Assembly: GCA_016839365.1 (NCBI GenBank)
Contig: JAEOUH010000069.1
Span: 33,698 to 97,697 of the forward strand
Reading direction: 5' to 3'
Length of the DNA stretch: 64,000 bases
Origin: Candidatus Hermodarchaeota archaeon
GTDB taxonomy: Archaea > Asgardarchaeota > Hermodarchaeia > Hermodarchaeales > Hermodarchaeaceae
Program-made: the position numbers and the translations under genes
Shown here: positions 8,098-15,735 of the stretch, one piece after another
Layout of the letters: each line of letters opens with the position of its first letter
Numbering within the stretch: position 1 is the first letter of the stretch
Notes under the pieces: model-generated
What the model was told of the DNA's origin: nothing
Database searches by the model: none
What the model saw: only the letters and a program-made list of their open reading frames with translations

Positions 8098-8850
8098 TTA
8101 TCTCTCATCATCAAGAATCCGAACCGATGTACGTCTACTTGGTTTATCCAAAACGCGGGGCGCCCTTCGAACAGATTCCGCGCTTGATGATGAGGACTCA
8201 AGTATGCGTACACGTCCCTGCCGTGAAGCCGCAGCTGGCCCATCCTTGTGCTGGGCTTCCCAGAGCTGATCAAGGGTTTCAACGATTCTGTCTGCATCTT
8301 GCTCATACCATGCCATAGCCGCCATATTTAGACCATGATCGGATTGAAACTGAGATGGTGGTTCTACTCGGTCTGGTTTTAACAATACAAAAAAGGGGAG
8401 ATCTTCAAGGATACGATCTAATTCTCCACGAACCGAGTAGCAGGCATGTCCAGTCCCGCTCGCCGCCAGTCTGGGGTGATACAGGGGCGTTTCTGCTACA
8501 GGTCGAATGGCGCCTATGTTCTGAGGGTACTCTCGGGGCAAATCAAAGATGAATCGATGCTCATAACGTATGGCGCTTGTATCCTCAAGGTTTCTGGGTT
8601 TACGAACGAAGCCGGGGAGATTACGCATAGTAAAGCGAATCCGTTTAAAAGCTCCATCGCGATATCGGGCGATGGTGGAAACGGTGAAATCGCGATTGCT
8701 CCAAGCTGTGTCTTCGCGGTGCGGAGGATCTGGATCCCACCCTCGTCGTCCAAAGAGATTGTTCATAGTGTCAAAAAATGTCTGAATCTGGGTTTCCACT
8801 CTGGCGTTAAACAGCTCAGTAGAGAATACTGGTCGGGTCACGATTATCAC
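8098..8850 (-). CDS. E2-like Ubl-conjugating enzyme (UBC fold)
   Basis: This 250-aa protein follows the E2 core order: strand HRFIFDLPREYP (98-109), P117, TPLYHPRL (121-128), then a GTGHACYS segment with C137 as candidate thioester cysteine. A C-terminal helix LNMAAMAWYEQD (174-185) resembles the PLNxEAA helix of E2s. HPR replaces the usual HPN. About 60 tail residues are Ser/Arg rich and contain VRIL twice (214-217, 243-246) plus a PRVL. A GTG start is used; AGGA lies 7 nt upstream. It sits between the Ubl and RING-like genes. E2s accept the modifier from the E1 and pass it to a target. Confidence 0.8.
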   Translation of the reverse strand: MIIVTRPVFSTELFNARVETQIQTFFDTMNNLFGRRGWDPDPPHREDTAWSNRDFTVSTIARYRDGAFKRIRFTMRNLPGFVRKPRNLEDTSAIRYEHRFIFDLPREYPQNIGAIRPVAETPLYHPRLAASGTGHACYSVRGELDRILEDLPFFVLLKPDRVEPPSQFQSDHGLNMAAMAWYEQDADRIVETLDQLWEAQHKDGPAAASRQGRVRILESSSSSAESVRRAPRVLDKPSRRTSVRILDDER

Positions 8851-8894
8851 CCTCAGTTCCTGTATTCGTCTCGGGTGTGTGAAGATTTTTTTTG

Positions 8895-9215
8895 TTATTG
8901 TCCGACTTCAGGGACTACATCGAGGAGGAAGAATTCATCATCGGTGATTTTTGGTTCTAGCTCCCCGAAGGTTATACCTGGACTTAGCCGGGTGGGTTCA
9001 GGGGCTTTACGGATGAGCACAAATTCTGCACGCTGGTCCCCGATTTTCGCTTTAGCCCAATCGTCAATACTGACGCCCTCATCACGGGCCTGGGTGACAA
9101 GAGTGCGGATGACTTCATCGACACGGGTATCTTCATCAATGCCGATTCGGAATTCCTTTTGACGGGGCTCAACATCGACGATGATTGAGCGCCAAAATCC
9201 TTCATCTTTACTCAA
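8895..9215 (-). CDS. Ubiquitin-like beta-grasp protein without C-terminal diglycine
   Basis: This 106-aa protein fits the ubiquitin order: strand SIIVDVEP, strand KEFRIGIDEDT, helix VDEVIRTLVTQARDEG, strand AEFVLIRK, and a closing strand EFFLLDVVPEVGQ. It is closer in feel to YukD/EsaB-like or bacterial-operon Ubls than to eukaryotic ubiquitin. It ends VGQ with no GG, so removing one residue would be needed to expose Gly. The TTG start is supported by AGGTG 7 nt upstream. It is first in an operon with the E2-like, RING-like and transglutaminase-fold genes, which supports a modifier role. Confidence 0.7.
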   Translation of the reverse strand: MSKDEGFWRSIIVDVEPRQKEFRIGIDEDTRVDEVIRTLVTQARDEGVSIDDWAKAKIGDQRAEFVLIRKAPEPTRLSPGITFGELEPKITDDEFFLLDVVPEVGQ

Positions 9216-9457
9216 GACTGTTCACCTACAAAGGGAGGGTCACAGCACGCACTTTAACTTTACTCGAATCTTAGACGCAAGCTCGCCCTTCTTTAATCGT
9301 GAAAGAGAATAGGTCGGCTCAAAATCACAGACTGATGGCGCTTTGTCTTTGGTTGGTGTGAAAGTTTAAGAGTGATGGACTATTGTGACTTAATGTACTT
9401 GGGCAATACTGAACATGCTAGCTGCTCAGGATAATCCGCGGGAGTGCACTCGAGATA
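9216..9457. promoter_or_regulatory. Divergent promoter region between Ubl and SMC operons
   Basis: This 242-bp gene-free stretch separates the two divergent operons. Candidate TATA-like sites are AAGTTTAAG around 9363-9371 for the + strand SMC operon and the reverse of CTTTAAC around 9250-9256 for the - strand Ubl operon. A shared control region would allow co-regulation. No operator palindrome stands out. Confidence 0.45.
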
Positions 9458-12352
9458 ATGACCACTAGGCACAAGCCATCCTTATCAACTTCACCAATCG
9501 TGTTTCGTAGTATCCGTCTAGTGAACTTTGTCATTCACCGTGATACCACAATCCAACTCGATCAATCCCCTGTCATTCTTATTACAGGCTCCAATGGAAG
9601 CGGAAAAACCTTGATTCTCGACGCCCTGTTGCTCGCAATTGGCGTTGAATCTCGAAGAGCCCAACGTCAACGCAATTCGGCTTTCATCGGTCGATTCGAG
9701 AAATATGCTGAAGTCATTCTAGAACTTAACAACTACCAACTCAATGGGCGACGAGTCTTAAGAAGCCCCGATCCTACCATGTCTGCGCTTCTTGATAAGG
9801 ACGTTGTGTCGATCCGGCTACGAGTCGATGAAACAAACCGAATATCCTATTGGTTGAATGAAAAACGATCAGTGAATGGCCATCAGATTGCTCGTAAAGA
9901 TATTCGGAAACTCTTCCAAGCTGCTGGACTCTTTGGAGATTCTCCCTTAGCTGTTACTGAGGCTGAGACTTTAGACCACTTTGCCTCCCAATCTCCACGA
10001 CGAAAGTTCGAGACTCTCCTGAACGAAACTGGGCTCCGTAATTGGATGGAAAAACTCGAGGAAGCCCGTCTCCTCGTATTACAGGCAAGAGCCAATGTCA
10101 AGCCCCTCGAATACCGGATCCGCCATGAAGAACAGCGCCTCCAGGTTCTGAAGGCAGCCTATGAAGCTTTTCAACAAAAACAGCAGCTCCAACAGAGACA
10201 GAAGGATCTCGACGTTGAAGCGGCCTGGGCTGAAGTGGCTTATCGTGAGGAGCTTGCTAGCCAACTCCAATCACAAGTTACCAGTCTGGAAACCCAACTC
10301 TCCGACCAAAATGAGAAATTGGACAAGTTAGACCAAAGGAAAACCAGCTTGAAAGAGAAGTGCGAAGCGATTGAAGCAAAACGGGAAAAGCTCCTAACAA
10401 CCATGGACTCGCTACACGATGAGCGGTTGCAAGCACAAGGCCATCGGCGAGGGCTAGAGAATGAACTCAAAGGCATGCTAAATCGAACAGAACGATATAC
10501 CAAGCGTCGGAAGCCCGCAACAGGCAAAATTGACGCCATTCAGAAGGAGTTAGCAACGATTATCCAGGATCGAGATGGCATCGATGATCAACTCGCTCAG
10601 GTCCGACAAGATATTGCCTCAACGGAAGAGTACCTCTTTACCAAACCCCAACGGTATCCACATTTTGAAGAGACAATACTTCGGGGCTGCCTCCGATACC
10701 GGTCTGAACTTGATAAACTCGCACTCTCTGATGCAGTGATTGGGCCCCTTTTTGCGCTCATTCGTATGAAACCGGAGTATGCACAGTACGAAACCGCGGT
10801 CAAACTGGCCTTGGGACGCTACTCCTATGCATTCATTGCTCTGAATCGAGAGGTCTTCGTTGAGGCTAAAAACTTGTATGATCATCTCTGGCCACATGAA
10901 AAGCCAGATCTGGTGGTCGCCCGGACAAATCCCACGACCGCGATAACGCGAGATCGCCCAACGGTTTCTTTACCCGTGATTGGTTGGGCAGCTGATCTCA
11001 TTGAAGGGGATATATATGCCATTAGTTTCCTAAGCCGTGTCATAAACACAGCTATCGCGGAGGAAGGAGCCGATCCCAACACGCTAGTCGATGCCTCTCA
11101 ACAACTCAATTGCAACATCATTACTAGTGAAGGAACAAGTCATTATCTCCGAATCGGCGCCTTTGCCCGACCACCCCGACCCGTTACGGTAAGTTTGGAT
11201 GTCTCTCTCAACGATTTGGGACTAGCCCAGGATGGCGCTGATACACGCATTCAACTCCGTGAACTTCGTGAACAAGAAGCTAAACTGATGCGAGACCGAA
11301 TGCGCATCAATTCTGAAATAAGTCAACTTCGGGCAACCCTCCAAGACCTTCAGCAAGTGCACATATCTCATCTTTCTGATGGGGAAAGAACAGCCCTGGT
11401 CACTAGTTCTGAACATCGAGTCGCTGAATTACAACAACTGATTCTTGAACTGGAAACTGAATGCGACAGGCTTAGCCAAGATTATCAGGAATATAACTTA
11501 GAATTATCACCGATCCATTCCCGACAGCAAAAACTATCCGAACAACTCCAAAACCTTGACCTTCGACGATCACGCCGTCAGGTTGAAATCAACCACCTCG
11601 TTGCAGAGCTCAAGCAACGCGAAGATGAATATGAGCATCTCATTAAACAAACCAAACATTTCCGTAAGGCTGCCACAGCACTGGGAGAACGCCCTCAGGC
11701 TGTTCGAAACCCTACTGCGATTCGTGATGAACAAATCCAAATCCAGGCGATGATTGATACTATCACCGCCACAGCAGACGATCGGCAAGCCTTTGAAGAC
11801 CAGGAACAAGTCGTCTCCCAACTCCAAGACTACCTCAAACAACGTCAGCTCCACTTAGAAAATCTGATGACGGACGTTGATCGAAGACTTCTCGAGTGGA
11901 GACGGCAACTCCAAGAGACGGTTGAAATCCTCAACCACCGTATGAACCAATTACTCAGCCACTTCCTCAAGCAAGTCAAACTGCTTATTCGATTCCCCGA
12001 TGAACCCAGTCGTGCGGAGCTCCACCTTCAACTTGCCATTAACCGCAAAGGCGACTGGCGGACCTATCAAGAAATGTCTGGGGGCGAACGGGTCCTAGCC
12101 ACCCAGACTTTCATTTTAGCCCTACACACTCTCGCCAAGAGTCCCCTCCATGTGATTGATGAATTTACCCAACGCCTCGATGAAGCAAGCCGTGCAGCTA
12201 TTCTCAGTGTTGTTCAACGCGCCCTCGATTTAACCCAAAAAGACTCACTAATTCATCCACAGTTTCTTCTAATGGCTCCCTCCACGGTCGGACTCGAGAT
12301 CCCAGAGACTATGCACCACGTCGTGCTGATCAAAGGACAGGTGAAAGTCTAA
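9458..12352 (+). CDS. Smc5/6-like SMC ATPase
   Basis: This 964-aa protein has an SMC head-arm-hinge-arm-head layout. The N-head has VNFVIHRD (like the NFMxH of Smc5/6), then Walker A GSNGSGKT (44-51). Coiled coil covers about 185-395, the hinge about 405-580 (starting VIGPLFALIRM, Smc6-like), and a second coil about 590-830. The C-head signature MSGGE (873-877) is followed by Walker B HVIDEFTQRLD (D901, E902). In Smc5 the matching site reads VVDEINQGMD. The later QFLLMAPS matches the Smc5 QYFLITPK pattern. The arms are short, about 200 residues each. Such ATPases extrude or entrap DNA. It is first in a five-gene operon. Confidence 0.85.
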   Translation: MTTRHKPSLSTSPIVFRSIRLVNFVIHRDTTIQLDQSPVILITGSNGSGKTLILDALLLAIGVESRRAQRQRNSAFIGRFEKYAEVILELNNYQLNGRRVLRSPDPTMSALLDKDVVSIRLRVDETNRISYWLNEKRSVNGHQIARKDIRKLFQAAGLFGDSPLAVTEAETLDHFASQSPRRKFETLLNETGLRNWMEKLEEARLLVLQARANVKPLEYRIRHEEQRLQVLKAAYEAFQQKQQLQQRQKDLDVEAAWAEVAYREELASQLQSQVTSLETQLSDQNEKLDKLDQRKTSLKEKCEAIEAKREKLLTTMDSLHDERLQAQGHRRGLENELKGMLNRTERYTKRRKPATGKIDAIQKELATIIQDRDGIDDQLAQVRQDIASTEEYLFTKPQRYPHFEETILRGCLRYRSELDKLALSDAVIGPLFALIRMKPEYAQYETAVKLALGRYSYAFIALNREVFVEAKNLYDHLWPHEKPDLVVARTNPTTAITRDRPTVSLPVIGWAADLIEGDIYAISFLSRVINTAIAEEGADPNTLVDASQQLNCNIITSEGTSHYLRIGAFARPPRPVTVSLDVSLNDLGLAQDGADTRIQLRELREQEAKLMRDRMRINSEISQLRATLQDLQQVHISHLSDGERTALVTSSEHRVAELQQLILELETECDRLSQDYQEYNLELSPIHSRQQKLSEQLQNLDLRRSRRQVEINHLVAELKQREDEYEHLIKQTKHFRKAATALGERPQAVRNPTAIRDEQIQIQAMIDTITATADDRQAFEDQEQVVSQLQDYLKQRQLHLENLMTDVDRRLLEWRRQLQETVEILNHRMNQLLSHFLKQVKLLIRFPDEPSRAELHLQLAINRKGDWRTYQEMSGGERVLATQTFILALHTLAKSPLHVIDEFTQRLDEASRAAILSVVQRALDLTQKDSLIHPQFLLMAPSTVGLEIPETMHHVVLIKGQVKV

Positions 12353-13143
12353 TGATAACTAATGATACTTCTACATTTCTCCGTGCCTTTCCGCGCCGCA
12401 AGGCCTGGTATGACACTTTCCAATACAACTACAAGCGAACACGACTATCATCTTTTGGAACCAAAGGGATAGTAATTACGCTATGGAATCTGACCAAAAA
12501 GTATGAGGTTGCCCTAAAACAGCACGATACGTTCCCGATTAAGGAAGCGGAGATTGACCGTGAAGAAGTTGCCGATGCATACCGCGTCCTTGATACCCCC
12601 TGGGAACGAACTCTCGATGGGCGTTTCTACTATAATCTCGCTTCAATGCAACATCACCGGGATTCTCAATTGGCTGCTCCTGAAATCGCTCCCGAGGAAT
12701 GGATTTCCCAATTTGCCAATGAGGTCAAACGACGCGCGACTCCGGTACTCTTTTTAATTAATCAAGAGCGGACCATCCCACCTTTCCAATTGCCTCCTGC
12801 TGATTCGCCGGTCGCAATGGACGATGCCCCTACCCAAGATGATAAACAGGCTATGCGCAAACACCGTATCTCTTATGAAGAGATCTCCATAGACGCTCTC
12901 GGCGCTAGAAGGGCGGATATCCTGAAACGGCTACAAGGCAAACGATACAACTATGCAGCCCTATCCGAAATCCTAACCAACTGGGAACTCGATTTACTCA
13001 GCCAGATGATTCGGGATAACATCTGTCCTGCAACGTTCGAAAAAACGGCTATCATTTTTCGACACCCTCCACCTAAAACAAATCCTGCTTTCACTGCTGT
13101 TGCCATTACCGCACAAAACCATGAGGAGGTTCCTCGAAAGTGA
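12352..13143 (+). CDS. Putative kleisin-position subunit of the SMC complex
   Basis: This 263-aa protein overlaps the SMC stop codon by one base and the next gene by 4 bp, so it is translationally coupled to both. It has an N-terminal alpha/beta region, a Pro/Asp-rich linker (about 140-165), and a C-terminal helix-helix-strand segment (YAALSEIL to KTAIIFRH, about 200-240) that could be a winged helix. Kleisins (ScpA, Nse4) close SMC rings and sit at this place in operons. I do not recognise family motifs, so the call rests on position and rough architecture. Confidence 0.5.
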   Translation: MITNDTSTFLRAFPRRKAWYDTFQYNYKRTRLSSFGTKGIVITLWNLTKKYEVALKQHDTFPIKEAEIDREEVADAYRVLDTPWERTLDGRFYYNLASMQHHRDSQLAAPEIAPEEWISQFANEVKRRATPVLFLINQERTIPPFQLPPADSPVAMDDAPTQDDKQAMRKHRISYEEISIDALGARRADILKRLQGKRYNYAALSEILTNWELDLLSQMIRDNICPATFEKTAIIFRHPPPKTNPAFTAVAITAQNHEEVPRK

Positions 13144-13787
13144 CCTCAGATCCAATACCTACTGACACCATCTCTTCCACAAGCGAGGATTCAGAAGAAG
13201 AGGTGTTAGAGCAACGTCATCTCATTGGTCAGCTCTTTGCCGCCCTCACAGCAAGGTTTCGGAATGAGGAAGGCCAACTCAGCATCGGGGTCAAACGGCA
13301 AGATCTTTTAGAAGCCCTTCATATCAATAAGACTGGCTTAGTCCGCCTCCTCGATTTACTCCGCCAGCAAATATCTCCCCTGGGGCTAGAATTGGTTGAA
13401 TATCGAATGGGACGGGACACGCTCTATTGTGTTCGAACCATTTACGGAGTTCCTGGCGAGCTCACTGATCCTGAATACGCCGTATTAGGAGTCATCATTT
13501 CCACTGTAGAACAGGTGAGTAAACTCCATCGTCCACGCCGGGTGGCCACAAAAGACATCGAAACAATCCTTGTAGCCCGTGGGCGCCTCTCCCGCTACCA
13601 ACTCGATCGTATTTTACGACGACTAACCGAGCTAGGCTATATTACGCGAACCGCACGACGAATTACTTACGGTCCACGACTCGAATTGGAATTTGATGCT
13701 GAACGCCGTGAAGCCATCGCCAGCGCAGCAACCCTGTATCTCGCAGGGGCTACAGCTGATTCGGAGGAAGACCTGAATGAAACTTGA
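13140..13787 (+). CDS. Two-winged-helix KITE-like protein (ScpB/Nse1/Nse3 type)
   Basis: This 215-aa protein has two winged-helix units. The first (about 22-105) ends in a wing GLELVEYRMGRDTLYCVR, much like ScpB and MAGE/Nse proteins. The second (about 115-190) contains RYQLDRILRRLTELGYITR with a basic wing. Tandem winged-helix KITE proteins bind the kleisin of SMC complexes. The GTG start overlaps the previous stop (GTGA). The next gene overlaps its end by 11 bp and encodes a RING-like domain. Nse1 carries winged helices and a RING in one chain, so these two genes could be a split equivalent (inference). Confidence 0.7.
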   Translation: MTSDPIPTDTISSTSEDSEEEVLEQRHLIGQLFAALTARFRNEEGQLSIGVKRQDLLEALHINKTGLVRLLDLLRQQISPLGLELVEYRMGRDTLYCVRTIYGVPGELTDPEYAVLGVIISTVEQVSKLHRPRRVATKDIETILVARGRLSRYQLDRILRRLTELGYITRTARRITYGPRLELEFDAERREAIASAATLYLAGATADSEEDLNET

Positions 13788-14238
13788 TCTCTCCACCGTT
13801 GGCATCAGTTGTGTAGCCTGTGGAACCCGAATCACACTTGAGGAGGCAATCCAGAAGGAATGGCACCAATGTTTACGGTGTCAGTTCTTCATTGATCCCC
13901 ATTGTCTTGGAATTGTCCAAAACACCATGGGTGGGGTCTGCCCCTCATTTAGCCAAGGAGTGACCCGTCATTCCTTGCAAGCTGCTGATATTCCTACAGA
14001 ACAGATCCTCATATTCGTCAAAGATCAATATCAGAAAGGTCACGGAGGTGCTCTCATCGACTCCTTATTTTATACCAGACCTTCAGCTTTAAAGAAACCA
14101 CAACACCCAAGTCAAATGGAATCGAACTCTGAAGAACCTCTCACCCGAGAAGAAATCTGGCAACGCTTTGGACTCGTTTTAGTGCAGCGGTCCCAAGGTA
14201 AATGGAAAACTTGGGAAAAAGTTGGCAGTACTAGCTGA
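13777..14238 (+). CDS. RING-like zinc protein (Nse1-RING pattern), copy in the SMC operon
   Basis: This 153-aa protein carries the same zinc domain type as the protein at 7473-7868: C12-x2-C15-x16-C32-x2-C35-x4-D40-x2-C43-x11-C55-P, then H65. The position that is Cys in the other copy is Asp here, with H42 next to C43 as an alternative ligand. Both copies share a T/S-L-E-x-A segment between the Cys pairs and a (C)P...HS ending. Residues 66-153 are a mixed helical tail without VRIL. It overlaps the KITE-like gene, so it is probably a subunit of the SMC complex, and may act as an E3-like subunit. Confidence 0.65.
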   Translation: MKLDLSTVGISCVACGTRITLEEAIQKEWHQCLRCQFFIDPHCLGIVQNTMGGVCPSFSQGVTRHSLQAADIPTEQILIFVKDQYQKGHGGALIDSLFYTRPSALKKPQHPSQMESNSEEPLTREEIWQRFGLVLVQRSQGKWKTWEKVGSTS

Positions 14239-14240
14239 TA

Positions 14241-14672
14241 TTGTCCAAGGGACATAAACTATTTACCTATCAACCACTCATGCCTTCCTATACGAATTGG
14301 CTTGCATCATTTTTGGAGTTGATGGGTTTGGGTGACGAAAAGGCTCCCAGTTGGGTAAAACACGCCGTTCGGCGTTGGAAGCAATTCTATAATGAAATTC
14401 AGTTCATCGATGGACAAATTGATACTGCAAATCCGTTGAGTGTAATTTTCCGAAATGAAGCTCTCTTAAATCAAGTAGTATCCCAATCACAGGCTGTCAC
14501 CTCACCCATTGAACCAACCCTTTCAAAGAAAGAAGAATCAGCTCCATCTCAACCTGAAAAGACTCCTTCGCCAAATCCCGAAAAAAAGCAGCGCAAAGGA
14601 TGGTTCATTTCTAAACTCAAAGACCTCCAATACCTATTCAATCGCCCTCTTTGGTCCTGGGATTCTTTCTAG
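14241..14672 (+). CDS. Small unknown protein at the end of the SMC operon
   Basis: This 143-aa protein begins at TTG 14241, 2 bp after the RING-like gene; ATG 14280 (MPSYTNW) is an alternative. The N-terminal 70 residues are helical with many aromatics (NWLASFLELMG, WVKHAVRRWKQFY). They are followed by a Ser/Pro/Lys linker (about 95-120) and a basic-aromatic C-terminus (FISKLKDLQYLFNRPLWSW) that could dock to a partner. No family is recognised. Its position suggests an accessory subunit of the SMC complex. Confidence 0.55.
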   Translation: MSKGHKLFTYQPLMPSYTNWLASFLELMGLGDEKAPSWVKHAVRRWKQFYNEIQFIDGQIDTANPLSVIFRNEALLNQVVSQSQAVTSPIEPTLSKKEESAPSQPEKTPSPNPEKKQRKGWFISKLKDLQYLFNRPLWSWDSF

Positions 14673-15649
14673 ATGGGATCATCCAAACCCATTTTGGAAC
14701 GAATCTTCTCGATGACATCTTCTCCCATCCGCTTCGTTTCTGCTGACTCCGTCGTAGGCTCATCCTGCACATCCTCAGACAGTTGAGGGAGACCCGCTAG
14801 TTTTCTCACGATACCAGAAATTGCATGCTTTGCCACAGAAACCTCAGAACCGCCAGAGAGTAGCACCACCAACCGTCCCTCACAGACTTCTTCCGCTGCC
14901 TGCATCAAAATATCTGTCATTGCAGGAAAGGCACGCAACGAAAGATTAAACCCACCATAGTCTAGGGCATGGGCATCATGACCCATGTTCCACAAGATCA
15001 TCTCAGGGCGAATCCGCCTGGCCCAAGGCAGCGCTAAACGACGTACGGCTTCGACAAAGGAGTCATCACTACTCGAACTTGGGAAAGGGACATCCACATG
15101 CCGATGTGTCACCGTATCCAGGCTTTCCCGGAAACTCGCCTCGAAGTTTAAATGGTATACTCCTTCATCATCCCCAAGGACATCACGAGTTCCATCCCCT
15201 GGATGAGGATCCGTATCAACAATGAAAAAACGATTAACTCCATGCATATGTTGCAAATTTCGAACAAGTAAAGCAGAGTTGTTGTAATAGCAAAAACCCC
15301 AGGATGAACCACGACTAGCGTGGTGCCCAGCACAGCCAGTAAAGGCAAAAGCATTGGCTGCCTCGCCAATCCAAACCGCCTCACCTGCTCTTACCGCGGA
15401 TCCCCCCGACACGAGTGAAGCAGAATCATATCCTGATCTTCTAACATGTTGAATGTGATCAGGGGTGTGCACCTGCAGGAGTAAATCCTCACCTACTCTG
15501 GGCGCTTCTTCCAAAATAACCTGAGTAGTCTCCAATGTTCCCGAATCGCGTAAATAGTCAAGTGCCGGTTGTACACGACCAGCTAGCACCGGGTACCCTT
15601 CAACTGCCATTAAAGGATGGTAGAGTACGAGTGTTGGCTTCTTTTTCAT
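14669..15649 (-). CDS. Histone deacetylase-family hydrolase
   Basis: This 326-aa arginase/deacetylase-fold protein matches class II HDAC/acetoin-utilisation proteins. It has GCAGHHASRGSSWGFCYYNN (catalytic His pair and substrate loop), FIVDTDPHPGDGT with the zinc ligands Asp and His, and NMGHDAHALD with the last zinc Asp. It removes acetyl groups from lysine or small amines. The C-terminal 45 residues are acidic and helical. It is convergent with the SMC operon, overlapping it by 4 bp, so the neighbourhood link may be accidental. Confidence 0.85.
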   Translation of the reverse strand: MKKKPTLVLYHPLMAVEGYPVLAGRVQPALDYLRDSGTLETTQVILEEAPRVGEDLLLQVHTPDHIQHVRRSGYDSASLVSGGSAVRAGEAVWIGEAANAFAFTGCAGHHASRGSSWGFCYYNNSALLVRNLQHMHGVNRFFIVDTDPHPGDGTRDVLGDDEGVYHLNFEASFRESLDTVTHRHVDVPFPSSSSDDSFVEAVRRLALPWARRIRPEMILWNMGHDAHALDYGGFNLSLRAFPAMTDILMQAAEEVCEGRLVVLLSGGSEVSVAKHAISGIVRKLAGLPQLSEDVQDEPTTESAETKRMGEDVIEKIRSKMGLDDPI

Positions 15650-15735
15650 TCTTATTCACTGCTTGGCATATTGGAGCAAAAAAGGATTTAACAGCATTTA
15701 TCATTTTACTCGAGTAGCCTAGGATGGATATTCTG

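Noticed and set aside
8446-9162. A 238-aa open frame on the + strand opposite the E2-like and Ubl genes
   Set aside because: Its composition is Ser/Arg-rich and low in family-like patterns; the - strand genes have domain motifs and Shine-Dalgarno sites.
4416-9215. The canonical Asgard/Caldiarchaeum ubiquitin operon
   Set aside because: The Ubl has no GG, the E2-like protein has HPR instead of HPN, and the JAMM/E1 genes face the E2/Ubl genes, so this is a different arrangement.
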